62,003 nucleotides of DNA from Oscillospiraceae bacterium (GCA_017465665.1 JAFTVU010000018.1:1-62003); one strand, 5' to 3'; shown: positions 9,144 through 20,600, numbered from the stretch's first letter. Numbers and translations: made by a program. The notes: generated by a model not told the origin, from the letters alone.

Positions 9144-9171
9144 AAATGCCGCGGCTTCAGCTGCGGCATTT
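9144..9171 (+). terminator. Terminator after the TetR gene
   Basis: AAATGCCGC (9144-9152) pairs with GCGGCATTT (9163-9171). The T-tract is weak. Confidence 0.6.
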
Positions 9172-9186
9172 CTGATAGTATATCGA

Positions 9187-9215
9187 TTGACATTACAGGT
9201 TATTTGTGGTATACT
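9187..9215 (+). promoter_or_regulatory. Promoter of the GH95 gene
   Basis: TTGACA (9187-9192), 17 bp, TATACT (9210-9215), about 70 bp before the start codon. Confidence 0.75.
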
Positions 9216-9286
9216 TATTTTGAATTATTGTATATTAAAGCAGAGCTGTGCTCCGCTTCCCATACCAACGGAAGGAACTTTATAAA

Positions 9287-11575
9287 ATGAGCAACGGAAA
9301 TGTGATCTACTTCGACCACGAGGGCGATCAGGCTCTCTGGGAACAGCATTGTCTCCCGATAGGTAACGGATATCTCGGCGCAAGTATGTTCGGCGGCATA
9401 CGCAGCGAGCGTATCGTGATCAACGAAAAAACACTATGGGCAGGCGGTCCGTGTGAAAATCGCCCCAACTACTACGGCGGCAACAACCGCGACCGCTACA
9501 AATACGTAAAACAGGTACAGGAGGAGCTGAAAAACGGCAGCTACGAAAAAGTACTGGAGCTTCTTCCGCAGCTAACCGGTGACGGCGATTTCGGATCGTA
9601 TCTGCTTCTGTGCGATATGGTGCTTGATTTCAATGTACCCAACGGAGAAGTTAAAAACTACCGCCGCTCGCTTGATCTGGACAGATCGCTCTACAGCTGC
9701 GAGTTTGACATCGGCGGCGTGAAGTACACCCGTCAGGCGTTTGCAAGCTACCCTGCAAGAGTGCTCGCATTCAGATTTACAGCTTCAGAAAAGGGAAAGC
9801 TTGCATTCAGTGCGCGCCTTGAAAAAACACATTCGGATAACATCAACTCCGAAGACGGAATAATGCTGTACAGCGGTCTGGTGCAGGATAACGGTATGCG
9901 CTTCGACATGAGAGGTGTATTCAAGACTGACGGTGATATCCTCATAAACGGAGGCAAGCTGACCATCACAAACGCTTCCGAAGCAGTGGTCTACATAACT
10001 GCAGCAACTGACTATGAGATGAAATATCCCACCTACCGCAGCAATACAGATCCTGCGACCATCACTATTCCGCTGGTAGAGGCTGCATCGCGCTTGGGCT
10101 GGGATGAGCTTTACAAGGAGCATCTTGCGGATTACTCCGCTATCTATAACAGAGTATCGCTGGAGCTTGGCAATGATTACGCCGATATGCCCTCCGACAA
10201 GCTGCTGGAGGCTTACCGCAACGGCGACCGCACTGCTATGAACAGCCTTGAGACATTGTACTTCCAGTATGGCAGATATCTGCTGATATCCTCCTCCAGA
10301 GAAGGCTCTCTGCCTGCAAATCTTCAGGGCGTGTGGAACGAAAGCAATACTCCGCCATGGTGCTGCGATTATCATATCAATGTCAATCTGCAGATGAACT
10401 ACTGGGGTGCATATAACACCAACATGGCAGAAACTGTTCCTCCACTGGTTGATTTCCTTGATTCCCTGAGAGCACCGGGAAGAGTGACCGCAAAGGAATA
10501 CTACAATATAGTTTCCGATGAAGCCGACCCCGAAAACGGCTGGACAGCGCATACCCAGTGCTCGCCTTTCGGCTGGACAGCGCCCGGCTGGGATTTCTAC
10601 TGGGGCTGGTCTACCGCAGCCGTTGCATGGCTGATGCAGAACATCTGGGAGCATTACGAGTTCACAGGCGATAAAAAGTACCTTGCCGAAAAGATATATC
10701 CCATCATGCGTGAAAGCGTGAAATTCTACACTCAATGGCTGATATTCGATGAGAAACAGAACAGACTGGTATCCTCACCCACCTACAGCCCCGAACACGG
10801 ACCTGCCACTATAGGAAACACCTATGAGCAGAGCCTTATCGAGCAGCTGTTCATCGATTTCCTAAAGGCTGCCGAAGCACTCAACACCGATCCTGAGCTT
10901 TGTACAAAGGTACGCGATATGCTGCCTAAGCTGGATCCCTACCACGTTGGCAAAACAGGTCTGCTGAAAGAATGGTTTGAAGAGGACGAGCCCGATTTCG
11001 ACAGCTCCAAGGTCCAGAAGAACCACCGTCATATCTCACATCTGATGGGTCTGTATCCGGGTAAGCAGATAAACAACAGCCGCCCCGAGCTGATGGATGC
11101 CGCTATTGCAACAATGAACGACCGCGGCGATGAATCCACAGGCTGGGCAAGAGCGTACAAAATTAATCTCTGGGCGCGCACAGGCGATGGCGAGCGCACC
11201 TACAAGCTCCTCCGCGGTCTGCTGGAAAGCTGTACTTTCGTAAACCTGTGGGATTTCCACCACCCGTTCCAGATCGACGGTAACTTCGGCGCTTCCGCTG
11301 GTATAGCTGAAATGCTGCTGCAGAGCCACGAGGAATATATCAGACTGCTCCCCGCCCTACCTGAGGCATGGAAAAACGGCAGCTTTAAGGGCTTATGTGC
11401 CCGCGGCGGATTTGTCATCAACGCTATCTGGGAAAACGGCGAGATAGTCTCCGCCGAGGTATTCTCCAAAAACGGCGGCGAGCTGAAGATAGAGCTTCCC
11501 GCAAACGGCACTGTAAAGCGCATTATCATTAACACCTTCAAGGGTGAGAATGCGGTGCTGCTTCCTACTGAATAA
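9287..11575 (+). CDS. GH95 alpha-L-fucosidase (or alpha-L-galactosidase)
   Basis: 762 residues from the ATG at 9287, supported by GGAAGGAAC upstream; a longer in-frame start at 9248 has no ribosome binding site. The order is N-terminal beta domain, helical linker, (alpha/alpha)6 barrel and C-terminal beta domain. GH95 active-site landmarks are present: Asn365-x-Asn367 just before LQMNYW, Glu503 in SPTYSPEHG and Asp664 in FQIDGNFG. There is no signal peptide, so it acts in the cytoplasm on imported fucosylated (for example xyloglucan-derived) oligosaccharides. The family also holds alpha-L-galactosidases, so the sugar is not certain. Confidence 0.9.
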   Translation: MSNGNVIYFDHEGDQALWEQHCLPIGNGYLGASMFGGIRSERIVINEKTLWAGGPCENRPNYYGGNNRDRYKYVKQVQEELKNGSYEKVLELLPQLTGDGDFGSYLLLCDMVLDFNVPNGEVKNYRRSLDLDRSLYSCEFDIGGVKYTRQAFASYPARVLAFRFTASEKGKLAFSARLEKTHSDNINSEDGIMLYSGLVQDNGMRFDMRGVFKTDGDILINGGKLTITNASEAVVYITAATDYEMKYPTYRSNTDPATITIPLVEAASRLGWDELYKEHLADYSAIYNRVSLELGNDYADMPSDKLLEAYRNGDRTAMNSLETLYFQYGRYLLISSSREGSLPANLQGVWNESNTPPWCCDYHINVNLQMNYWGAYNTNMAETVPPLVDFLDSLRAPGRVTAKEYYNIVSDEADPENGWTAHTQCSPFGWTAPGWDFYWGWSTAAVAWLMQNIWEHYEFTGDKKYLAEKIYPIMRESVKFYTQWLIFDEKQNRLVSSPTYSPEHGPATIGNTYEQSLIEQLFIDFLKAAEALNTDPELCTKVRDMLPKLDPYHVGKTGLLKEWFEEDEPDFDSSKVQKNHRHISHLMGLYPGKQINNSRPELMDAAIATMNDRGDESTGWARAYKINLWARTGDGERTYKLLRGLLESCTFVNLWDFHHPFQIDGNFGASAGIAEMLLQSHEEYIRLLPALPEAWKNGSFKGLCARGGFVINAIWENGEIVSAEVFSKNGGELKIELPANGTVKRIIINTFKGENAVLLPTE

Positions 11576-11580
11576 CACAA

Positions 11581-11616
11581 AACACCTGAGAGCGTTACAG
11601 ACTCTCAGGTGTTCTT
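11581..11616. terminator. Bidirectional terminator between GH95 and response regulator genes
   Basis: A 12-bp stem, AACACCTGAGAG (11581-11592) with CTCTCAGGTGTT (11602-11613), is followed by CTTTTA. Confidence 0.85.
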
Positions 11617-12300
11617 TTATTCACTTATTCGCTCGGTGATCTTATAGCCTACACCGCGTACGGACGTAATATATGCAGCGTATCCGCCCAGCTTGCTTTT
11701 GATTCGATTGATGTGTACTGCTATGGTGCGGTTATCAGAAAGTATCCTGCCCCACACACGGGATGATATCTCGCTGCGGCTGAATGTTTTTTCGGGTCTG
11801 GATACCAGCAGAAACAGCAGTTCTATCTCCTTGGGAGAAAGCTCCACGGGCTGACCGTCGATCATTACACTGTATTCCTTGAGATCTACTGTGATGCCCT
11901 TAAAGCTTGCACTTGTTTCCTTATAATAATTTGTATCCTCGCAGCGGCGCAGCAGCGCTTTGACTCTCAATGAAAGCTCAGCGATATTGAACGGCTTTTG
12001 TACTACCTGATCGGCTCCTATCCTGAAATAAAGCATAGCATCCGTCTGTGCGCCGGTAGCGGTAAGTATGATGACAGGAGTGTTCAGTTCACCTCTAAGA
12101 CGTGCAATGCTACTTCCTGCATCACCTGCTATGGCACTGCTGCTGAGAAGTATTACAGAAGCTCTTTCCGCAGCGCTCAGAGCATAGTCATCTATCCTGG
12201 ACGCAAGCGCGACCTCCATACCCTTTGATTCAAGATGATCTGCTACAAGCCGCCTCAGCTGAACATCCTCATCAATCATAAGTATTTTTCCGTATGGCAT
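11617..12300 (-). CDS. OmpR/PhoB-type response regulator lacking the phospho-acceptor Asp
   Basis: 227 residues from the ATG at 12300, chosen because AAGGCG lies just upstream; a longer frame to 12354 has no such site. The receiver domain (1-120) keeps the acidic pair (Asp10, Asp12), Thr in ILTAT and Lys in QKPF. The strand-3 end reads VILLSSS, with Ser53 where the phosphorylated Asp should be. The C-terminal winged helix (about 128-224) is typical, with SPKEIELL, RTIAVHINRIKSKL and VRGVGYKI. No histidine kinase gene is adjacent. It probably binds DNA without classical phosphorylation. It lies between two intracellular glycosidase genes, so a link to carbohydrate use is possible but unproven. 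Confidence 0.88.
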   Translation of the reverse strand: MPYGKILMIDEDVQLRRLVADHLESKGMEVALASRIDDYALSAAERASVILLSSSAIAGDAGSSIARLRGELNTPVIILTATGAQTDAMLYFRIGADQVVQKPFNIAELSLRVKALLRRCEDTNYYKETSASFKGITVDLKEYSVMIDGQPVELSPKEIELLFLLVSRPEKTFSRSEISSRVWGRILSDNRTIAVHINRIKSKLGGYAAYITSVRGVGYKITERISE

Positions 12301-12395
12301 TATTTCGCCTTCTTTTCTTTTCACAGAACTCATATAATTTGCGCACCTAATCAATACGCTAACACGCTACTGCGCTAAATCGAGTTCCGTATAAT

Positions 12396-12423
12396 TCAAG
12401 GGCGATATTTCTACCGCCCTTGA
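12396..12423 (-). terminator. Terminator of the cellobiose phosphorylase gene
   Basis: TCAAGGGCG (12396-12404) pairs with CGCCCTTGA (12415-12423). The downstream T-tract on the minus strand is short. Confidence 0.6.
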
Positions 12424-12441
12424 TAGATAAATTACGGGCAA

Positions 12442-14964
12442 TTAACCGAGAACTACCTCTACCTCGTGCTCGCCGCCGTCAAATACGGGGATAACATTTC
12501 CATCAACAGCCTTGCCGTCAACAGTCATGCTCTTAACGCCTGCACAAACGTGATCGGGGTTCTTAACAGTGATGTTATATACAGCGCCTCTGAACAGTCT
12601 GGAAGCCTTGAAGCCGTCCCATGCAGCAGGAATGGAGGGGCTGATCTCAAGACCGTTGTACTGGGGCTTAACACCGAGGATGTACTGGGAAACAGCAACG
12701 AAGTTCCATGCTGCTGTACCTGTCAGCCAGGAGTTCTTAGCCTCACCGTGACGTCTTGCGTCCTTACCTGCGATCATCTGAGCGTATACATAAGGCTCTG
12801 TTCTGTGCAGATCGGACTTATCCTCACGGAATGCGGGAGCGATCTTGCTGTAGTACTCATAAGCCTTGTCGCCGTGGCCAACAAATGCCTCAGCGCAGAT
12901 TATCCATGCGTTGTTGTGGCAGAATACGCCTGCGTTCTCCTTGTAACCGCCTGGATATGTAGAGATCTCGCCGTACTCGTACTTGTATGTTGTGAATGCA
13001 GGATTGTTGAGCACCATACCGTGATCGGAATTGAGGTACTTATCAATGCTCTCGAGAGTCTTGATATCGCAGCCCTGCTCCTTGCCGAGACCCGCGAGTA
13101 CGCACCAGCCCTGAGGCTCGATGAAGATCTTGCCCTCTTCGCACTCCTTGGAACCAACCTTGTTTCCGTTGTGGTCGTAAGCACGGAGGAACCACTCGCC
13201 ATCATAGCCGTACTTGAGAGTAAGCTCTCTCATCTTCTCGATCTCAGCCTCAGCTCTCTTAGCCTCTTCCTCGTCACCCTTCAGGCGGCACATAGCAGCG
13301 TACTCAGGTGCGATGAAGCAGAACATACCTGCGATCATTACAGATTCAGCTACCTGGCTGTAGAAAGGAGGCTCTGTGAACATTTCCTTGTTGTTGTATG
13401 TCTGGAAGCTCTCACCGGGCTTGTTGGAGAAGCAGGAGAGGTTCAGGCAGTCATTCCAGTCAGCACGGCCGCTGAGAGGCAGACCGTGAGGACCAACCTT
13501 CTTAACAACGTGGTAGAATGCTCTCTTAACGTGGTCGAGCATTGTATCAGCAAGCTCGGTCTTATTCTCATAAGGTACCATCTCATCAAGGATGGTGAGA
13601 TCTCCTGTTTCCTTGATATAAGCGGAAACTGCGAGGATCATCCACAGCGGGTCATCATTGAAGTTGGAGCCCAGCTCGTGGTTACCCATCTTAGTAAGAG
13701 GCTGATACTGGTGGTAAGCACCGCCGTCCTCAAGCATGGTAGCTGCGAGGTCGATAAGTCTCTCACGCGCTCTTTCGGGGATCTGGTGAACGAAGCCCAA
13801 CAGGTCCTGGTTGGAATCGCGGAAGCCCATACCTCTGCCGATACCGCTCTCGAAGTAGGATGCGGAACGGGACATGTTGAATGTAACCATGCACTGGTAC
13901 TGGTTCCAGATGTTTACCATTCTGTTCAGCTTCTCATCAGGAGAATCTACGCTGTACTGAGTAAGCAGCTTGTCCCAGTAGTTCTTCAGGCTCTCGAACA
14001 GCTTATCAGCCTTTTCGGGAGTATCGCACATAGCGATCATCTCGTTAGCCTTTACCTTGTTGATAACATTCGCAAGAGGCTTCTTGTTGCCGTGACCGTC
14101 AACAGTGTAGCTTGCAAGGATGCCATCGTAGTTGCCGCTCTTGTCGAACTTGTCCTCAAGAGGCATCTCAACATAACCGAGGCAGAATACCAGCTCCTTG
14201 GTCTCGCCGGGGTTCAGCTCAAGCTCAATGTAGTGAGAAGCGATGGGAGACCAGCCGTCAGCAACGGAATTGTGAGCCTTGCCCTCAAATACTGCATCAG
14301 GCTTATCAAAGCCGTTGTACAGACCGAGGAAGCTCTCTCTGTCAGTATCAAATCCCTGTACGGGTACGTTTACTGTATAGAACGCATAGTGATCACGGCG
14401 CTCCTTGTACTCTGTCTTGTGGAAGATGGTAGAGCCAACGATCTCAACTTCGCCTGTGTTGAAGTTTCTCTGGAAGTTTGTTGTATCATCGTTAGCGTCC
14501 CACAGACACCACTCGAGGAAGCTGAACAGCTTCAGGCTCTTCTTTTCGGAGCCTTCGTTGGTGATGGATACCTTCTGGATCTCACCGTTGAAGTCCTGAG
14601 GAACGAAGAACTTAACTGTAGCCTTAACGTTGTTCTTTGTACCGCTGATGATGGTATAGCCCATACCATGGCGGCACTCATAAGCATCCAGCTCTGTCTT
14701 TACGGGAGACCAGCCGGGGTTCCAGACGGTATCGCCGTCCTTGAGGTAGAAATATCTGCCGCCCATATCAACGGGAACGTTGTTGTAGCGGTAACGGGTA
14801 ATACGGCGCAGACGAGCATCCTTATAAAAGCTGTATCCGCCTGCAGTATTGGATATCAGAGAAAAGAAGCCCTGTGTTCCGAGGTAGTTTATCCAGGGAT
14901 AAGGGGTGCGGGGAGAGGTAATGACGTATTCGCGGTTGACGTCATCAAAATGTCCGAATTTCAT
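12442..14964 (-). CDS. cbpA: Cellobiose phosphorylase (GH94)
   Basis: 840 residues, close to the about 810-820 of cellobiose phosphorylases and clearly shorter than cellodextrin phosphorylases. The N-terminus (MKFGHFDD, then [17 protein letters not shown]) and [11 protein letters not shown] are hallmarks of CepA/CbpA. The catalytic acid is Asp505 in [10 protein letters not shown]. The enzyme splits cellobiose with phosphate to glucose 1-phosphate and glucose in the cytoplasm, saving ATP. It has no signal peptide. The gene is preceded by its own promoter and sits back to back with a secreted GH5 endoglucanase, which would supply its substrate. Confidence 0.93.
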   Translation of the reverse strand: MKFGHFDDVNREYVITSPRTPYPWINYLGTQGFFSLISNTAGGYSFYKDARLRRITRYRYNNVPVDMGGRYFYLKDGDTVWNPGWSPVKTELDAYECRHGMGYTIISGTKNNVKATVKFFVPQDFNGEIQKVSITNEGSEKKSLKLFSFLEWCLWDANDDTTNFQRNFNTGEVEIVGSTIFHKTEYKERRDHYAFYTVNVPVQGFDTDRESFLGLYNGFDKPDAVFEGKAHNSVADGWSPIASHYIELELNPGETKELVFCLGYVEMPLEDKFDKSGNYDGILASYTVDGHGNKKPLANVINKVKANEMIAMCDTPEKADKLFESLKNYWDKLLTQYSVDSPDEKLNRMVNIWNQYQCMVTFNMSRSASYFESGIGRGMGFRDSNQDLLGFVHQIPERARERLIDLAATMLEDGGAYHQYQPLTKMGNHELGSNFNDDPLWMILAVSAYIKETGDLTILDEMVPYENKTELADTMLDHVKRAFYHVVKKVGPHGLPLSGRADWNDCLNLSCFSNKPGESFQTYNNKEMFTEPPFYSQVAESVMIAGMFCFIAPEYAAMCRLKGDEEEAKRAEAEIEKMRELTLKYGYDGEWFLRAYDHNGNKVGSKECEEGKIFIEPQGWCVLAGLGKEQGCDIKTLESIDKYLNSDHGMVLNNPAFTTYKYEYGEISTYPGGYKENAGVFCHNNAWIICAEAFVGHGDKAYEYYSKIAPAFREDKSDLHRTEPYVYAQMIAGKDARRHGEAKNSWLTGTAAWNFVAVSQYILGVKPQYNGLEISPSIPAAWDGFKASRLFRGAVYNITVKNPDHVCAGVKSMTVDGKAVDGNVIPVFDGGEHEVEVVLG

Positions 14965-15050
14965 TGTAGACCTTCTTTCTTTGTGGTAACTTCATGTGCC
15001 TAAGTTACTTCACAAAATGTAATAAGGGCATAGTGATGCCACTAAGAAAT

Positions 15051-15079
15051 AGTATACTATAAAACCGAATTAATTACAA
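15051..15079 (-). promoter_or_regulatory. Promoter of the cellobiose phosphorylase gene
   Basis: On the minus strand TTGTAA (plus positions 15074-15079), 17 bp and TATACT (15051-15056). Confidence 0.6.
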
Positions 15080-15188
15080 GTACTGAAAACGATATCACAG
15101 CATTTTCTCTTGTGTTTTTGACTTTAAAAACGAAATTACCAGTGCTAATATAGTGATTTTCACCAAAATCAATTATACGTTTTTACAC

Positions 15189-15217
15189 TTGACGAACAGT
15201 CCGTTCTCCTATATAAT
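15189..15217 (+). promoter_or_regulatory. Promoter of the GH5_4 endoglucanase gene
   Basis: TTGACG (15189-15194), 17 bp, TATAAT (15212-15217). The spacer carries GAAC-N5-GTTC (15194-15206), a possible operator. Confidence 0.7.
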
Positions 15218-15251
15218 AGAAGTTGACGATATTTAACAAGGAGATATTGCT

Positions 15252-16478
15252 ATGAACATAAAAAGACTGGCTTCCCTGCTGCTTGCAGCGGTCATGGGAA
15301 TGACACTTATAACAGGCTGTGGCGACAATACTTCCGCAGATGAAAGCACATCAGAAGCACCTGCAATTACAGATGCCGTTACTGTGGAAATGGATCCGAT
15401 CGATACTACAATGACATCACTGGAGTTCACTGCTCAGATAAGAGCAGGCTGGAATCTCGGAAACACTCTCGACGCTACAGGCGAGGGCCTTTCAAGCGAG
15501 AGAAGCTGGGGCAATCCCACTACCACTCCCGAAATGATACAGGCGATCAAGGACGGCGGATTCAATGCTATCCGTATTCCCACGACATGGGAAAAGCACA
15601 TGGATGAAAATTATATCATCCATGCCGACTGGATGGCCCGTGTAAAGGAAGTTGTTGATTATGCGTATGAGCGTGATATGTACATCATCCTCAATATGCA
15701 CCACGAGGAATGGCATTATCCCACTTATGATAATCTTGAGACTACATCCACACGTCTTGCGGCCTGCTGGAAGCAGATAGCAGAGACCTTTATCGGCTAT
15801 GATGAACACCTCATCTTCGAGGGCATGAACGAGCCACGCTGGAAGAACACCGAATGGGAATGGAACGGCGGTAACGACGAGGGTCGTGATGTGGTAAATC
15901 AGCTCAACAAGGTTTTCGTTGATACCGTAAGAGCTACAGGCGGCAACAACGCACACCGCTTCCTCATGATATGCCCCTACGCAGCAAACTGCGGCGAAGC
16001 TGCACTTTCCGCGCTGGAGATACCCGACGATCCCCGTATCATAGTTTCAGTACATGCATATATCCCCTACGGCTTTGCGCTGGCGGATTCGGGCACAAGC
16101 AGATGGGTAAGCGACAGACCCGGCTGCACAGCCGAGATAGACACTCTTGCAGAGGTTCTTGACAGGCTCTTCATCAGCAAGGGAATAGCAGTTATCATCG
16201 GTGAAACAGGCGCACGCATTCGTCACATCAACGTAGACAGCACCGCCGAGACCGAGGGCACAGCAGAGCCTGAGCAGATACGCATACGCAATGATGAATT
16301 CCGCTGCTACTGGGCTGAATATTTCTTCGGCAAGTTCAGCGAAACAGGTATTCCCTGCTTCTGGTGGGATAACGGTGCATTCTTCAGCGGCGAGACTTTC
16401 GGTCTGCTGAACAGATATTCCTGCGAATGGGATTCCCCCGAAGTAGTTGAAGCTATCATGCGCGGCGCAGATAAATAA
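15252..16478 (+). CDS. Lipoprotein endo-beta-1,4-glucanase, GH5 subfamily 4 type
   Basis: 408 residues. The signal peptide ends in a lipobox LITGC (Cys23), then a Ser/Thr/Glu-rich linker to about residue 58. The GH5 barrel starts with AGWNLGNTLDA (65-75) and SWGNPTTT, and shows FEGMNEPR with acid/base Glu194, VSVHAY and VIIGETGA with nucleophile Glu318, and CFWWDNG near the end. GH5_4 enzymes cut cellulose, beta-glucan and xyloglucan. No CBM or dockerin is attached, so it is a membrane-anchored surface enzyme. It is divergent from cellobiose phosphorylase, a natural functional pair. Confidence 0.9.
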   Translation: MNIKRLASLLLAAVMGMTLITGCGDNTSADESTSEAPAITDAVTVEMDPIDTTMTSLEFTAQIRAGWNLGNTLDATGEGLSSERSWGNPTTTPEMIQAIKDGGFNAIRIPTTWEKHMDENYIIHADWMARVKEVVDYAYERDMYIILNMHHEEWHYPTYDNLETTSTRLAACWKQIAETFIGYDEHLIFEGMNEPRWKNTEWEWNGGNDEGRDVVNQLNKVFVDTVRATGGNNAHRFLMICPYAANCGEAALSALEIPDDPRIIVSVHAYIPYGFALADSGTSRWVSDRPGCTAEIDTLAEVLDRLFISKGIAVIIGETGARIRHINVDSTAETEGTAEPEQIRIRNDEFRCYWAEYFFGKFSETGIPCFWWDNGAFFSGETFGLLNRYSCEWDSPEVVEAIMRGADK

Positions 16479-16488
16479 AAACACTCCG

Positions 16489-16520
16489 TATCGCAGCGAT
16501 AACAGTCGCTGCGATATGTT
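16489..16520 (+). terminator. Terminator after the endoglucanase gene
   Basis: TATCGCAGCGA (16489-16499) pairs with TCGCTGCGATA (16506-16516), then TGTTTT. Confidence 0.8.
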
Positions 16521-16546
16521 TTACAGCAAAACAAAGGTGGTAAGCA

Positions 16547-17647
16547 ATGAGATTTTTTCACATCGCCGATCTTCACATCGGCAAGCAGTTAGGCGGAATA
16601 GATCTTACAGAGGATCTGCGGCATGTGCTGTTCGGACAGGTGCTGGGCAGCGCTTATGAAAAGTTCCGCCCCGATGGGCTTATAATAGCAGGCGATATAT
16701 ACGACCGCTCGAACCCCTCAGCGGAAGCAATTGAGCTGTTTGATGAGTTGCTTTCAAAGTCCGCTGAGCTGTCTCTGCCCGTTTATGCCATAAGCGGAAA
16801 TCACGATAATCCTCAGCGTATATCATATGGTAGAAAGCTTTTCAGCTCCCGTAACATATTCATGTGCGAGCCGTTCAGTGCCGAAGCGCCTGTGACCATC
16901 GTTCCATGCGGTGATATCAATATCGTGCTGCTGCCGTACATCTCGGCCGAAATGGCAGCACAATGCTACCCCGACGAGGATATAACCGATATAACTTCCG
17001 CCCTGAAAACAGTGCTCAGGCATGCGGATATCCCTCGCAGCAAGCCTTGTCTGCTGGTGGCTCATCAGGCAGTAGCAAAGGATGGAGTTTCACCCATCGG
17101 CAGCCTCGAAGCCGCCGACCACCACGTTTTTGAAGACTTCTCCTACACCGCACTGGGGCACTTCCATACCCCGCGCTGCGTCGGCACAGAAAATATACGT
17201 TATTGCGGCTCTCCGCTATGCTACTCCGCAAAGGATGCCAATCGTCCGCAGAAATACATCGATGTGATAGATATAGCAGAAGATGACATCACAGTGACCC
17301 ATCACCCTATAATTCCCCTGCGCCCTGTACGGATATTATCAGGCAGCTTTGACGAGCTTATCTCAGACAAATATGCCTCCTCTGATGACCTGCTGTATAT
17401 AACTGTCTGCGGCGAAAACGCAGAAAGCGATGCCGCAAGACGTATCATGGCAAAGTTCCCGAACTGTATCAGCATAAAATACGAGAACATATCCGCTTCT
17501 TCTGAGGAGGACGAGCGTTCTTTCTCTGAAATGGAATTCAGCGAATTATTCAGTGGATTTTTCAGGCTAGCAATGGGTCAGGATATAGACCCTGAACTAT
17601 TGAAAACGGCAGAGGATCTGTTCAGAAGATCGGAGGTTAAGGAATGA
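16547..17647 (+). CDS. sbcD: Exonuclease SbcCD subunit D
   Basis: 366 residues. All calcineurin-like phosphoesterase (Mre11) motifs are present in order: ADLHIG (7-12), GDIYDRSNPS, SGNHDNPQR, AHQAV and GHFHTPR. SbcD is the Mn-dependent nuclease of the SbcCD complex, which opens hairpins and processes double-strand ends during repair. Its stop overlaps the start of sbcC by 4 bp (ATGA), so the two are translationally coupled. Confidence 0.95.
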   Translation: MRFFHIADLHIGKQLGGIDLTEDLRHVLFGQVLGSAYEKFRPDGLIIAGDIYDRSNPSAEAIELFDELLSKSAELSLPVYAISGNHDNPQRISYGRKLFSSRNIFMCEPFSAEAPVTIVPCGDINIVLLPYISAEMAAQCYPDEDITDITSALKTVLRHADIPRSKPCLLVAHQAVAKDGVSPIGSLEAADHHVFEDFSYTALGHFHTPRCVGTENIRYCGSPLCYSAKDANRPQKYIDVIDIAEDDITVTHHPIIPLRPVRILSGSFDELISDKYASSDDLLYITVCGENAESDAARRIMAKFPNCISIKYENISASSEEDERSFSEMEFSELFSGFFRLAMGQDIDPELLKTAEDLFRRSEVKE

Positions 17648-20600
17648 AGATAAAAAAGCTTACGCTTTCCGCATTCGGTCCTTATGCCGGCACAGAAACA
17701 GCGGATCTCACCCCGTTTGACGGCAAGGTGTTTCTGATAACAGGCGATACAGGCGCAGGAAAGACCAGTATATTTGATGGAATCACCTTTGCACTTTTCG
17801 GTGAGACCAGCGGCTCTGTACGCGGCAAAAAGACTCTGCGCAGTCAACACGCTGAGCCTAATGCAAAAAGCTATGCCGAGCTTGTATTTGAGGACAGCGG
17901 AAATGAATACACCGTCTACCGTGCCACCGAAAACAAGAAAAAATCCGATTGCAGGCTCAGCTGCTCCGATGGTGGCTACTGGGAGGGCGATCGCGAGGTA
18001 TCTCCGAAGATCGCGGAGATAATAGGCTTTGACCACGAAGCGTTCTGCCGTATCTCCATGCTGGCGCAGGGAGAGTTCGACCAGTTCCTGCGGCTGAGAT
18101 CCTCTGAGCGCGAAGCAACGCTCAGAAAGCTGTTCCGTACAGAACGTTACGAAGCCTTTGAAAAGCTGCTGAAAGCGGAAAATGACCGCTGCTCAAACGA
18201 AGTAAAGGATATCGAAAAGCTGTTCCTTGCCGAGCTCAGCGGTGAGACAATGGACAATATATCCGAGCAGGAATACTGCATCGCCGAAGAAACACGCATC
18301 ACTGCTGCGCTCGATGAAAAAAGACTTGCCGCAAAGAGCTCTCAGGAAGAAGCCGAGACTCAGATCAGGAAGCTCGATGCGGATATCAGCCGCATCTCAG
18401 GCGAAATAACTGCCGCAGAAAGCTGCAACCGCGCCATCACAGCCTATGAAAGAGCAGCAGAACAGCTAAGCTCGCTCGAACAGCAGACAGAGCATTTCAT
18501 GGAGCTTTCAGACAGGCTTGCCGCACTTCAGCTGGCAGCAGAGATAAAACCATTGTATGATAAAAAGGCTGATATAACATCACAGCTCACAGGCGCCGAA
18601 AACGCTCTCGATACGGCCAATGAAGCATACAGCTCCGCAAAGGGAAAGCAGGAGCAGGCCGCCGAAGAAAAGAGTACAGGCGAAAAGCTGCTGCCGCTTC
18701 TCAGCGAAAAAGAACGTTCAATCGCTGTACTCAGCGAGCTGCTCCCGAAATTCGAGGAAGCGGAGAAAGCACAGCAGGAAACAGAGGAACTCCGCCCCGA
18801 ACTGGATAAGATCAGAACGGAGCAGGAAAATAACAGTGCTGAAATGCTTGCGCTCACCGAAGAACACAAAGCTCTGACAGCAAAACTGGCTGCCGAGGAG
18901 AAAAATGCTGCACGTACCGAGCTGCTTGAAGCCCAGGAGACAGCAATTTTGAAGAACATAACAGCAGCAGACGATCTGAAAAAAGCGCTACAGACCTGCA
19001 ACGAATGCAAAGGATCGTTCGCTGTTGCAGAAAGCGCACAGAAAACCGCTGCACTCAGTTGTGCGGAAGCAGAAAAGAGCTATCATAGCACAGCCGCCGC
19101 ATATCATCTGAATGCCGCTGCCGCTCTGGCTGACAAGCTAAGAGAACAGCCAGATCTCCCCTGCCCTGTCTGCGGCTCAGCAGAGCACCCAAAGCTCGCT
19201 ATACGCTGTGCCGCAGCACCTACAGAGGATGAACTCAAAGCAGCGGAAACGCTGTGGAAGAACAAGCAGGATATCCTCACTACTGCGGACAAGGCATTAA
19301 ACAAGGCGGAAGCAGAGCTCAACTCCGCCACAAAAGCAGCGATGGATAAATATTCTGCACTGTTTGACGAGCCATTTGACGAAAGCGCATCAAAGCGACG
19401 TATAGCAGATATGACTTCGCAGCTTTCGAAACAGCTTTCGGATATTCAGAGTGAGCTAATGCAGGCACGTCACAGCGCGCAGATCATTCCTGATATCAAA
19501 ACACAGATCGATACTGCGGAAGACCGCAAAAATGAGCTGCTGAAAATATCAGATCAGCTTTCGGAAAGATCTGCCCAGCTGGCAGAGTTGCTCGCAGCAA
19601 AAACGGCGGTTGCACAGGAAAAGACCGCCGCGCTTCAAGGCCGAACACGAGCAGAGACCGAAAGCAGCATATCCCATCTTGAGCAGGAGTGCTCCGAGAT
19701 ACGCCGCGTGAACGAGCAGGCCGAAACAGCTCTTGCGGAAGCAGAACGGGCTCTCAATGATGCTCTGTCCGATATAAGACACTGTACCGAGCGGATCGCT
19801 CAGCTCAAGACAGAGCATGGCACAGCTGCAAACGAGCTTGCAGCAGCATTATCACAGAGCGGTATTGCAGGCGAAGAACAGCTTTGCGCTATGTTCAGCG
19901 AAAAAACGGAACGTGACAGGCTCTCAACAGAGACAGAGCGTTTTAATGAGCAGCTTACCGCCGCAAAAGCAGCGCTGGAGGTATGCCGCGAAAACCTCCC
20001 CGAAAGCACTGAAAAGCAGGATACCGCCGAGCTCCACGAACAGGCAGAAGCATTGGCTTCCCAGCGCGACGAGGCACGCAGTACAGCCGCCGAAGCTCTT
20101 GCCGAGGCACAGCGTCTTTCTGCAAAGATATCCCGCATAAAGGCGCTTTGTGAAAGCAGCAGAGACAAGGCGAAGCTTGCTGCGGATATGAATCTTCTCT
20201 ACAAGTCAGTTGCGGGTCAGGGAAATGAAAAGATAAGCCTTGAACGTTATATTCAGGGACAGCTTTTTGACCGCGTTCTGGAAAAGGCAAACGAGCGCCT
20301 ATCTCACATGAGCGGCGGCAGATATCGGTTCAAGCGCCGACTCACAAACGACAACGGACGCTCCACGGCAGGTCTTGATATAAACATCATCGACAACAAT
20401 GCAGGCTCTAAGAGCGTGCGTGATGTATCTACCCTTTCGGGCGGTGAAAGGTTTTTCGCATCCTTTGCTCTTGCTATCGGATTATCTGACTTCACGCTGG
20501 AACAGGAGGGCGGACGGCGCTCGGATATGCTGTTCGTGGACGAGGGCTTCAGCTCCCTTGATTCAAACACCTTTGAGCTGGCGCTGGAGGTCATCAATAT

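Noticed and set aside
12466-15003. An 845-codon open frame on the plus strand
   Set aside because: It is exactly antisense to cellobiose phosphorylase, has no ribosome binding site, and its translation is a low-quality Cys/Val/Leu-rich shadow caused by the codon usage of the real gene.
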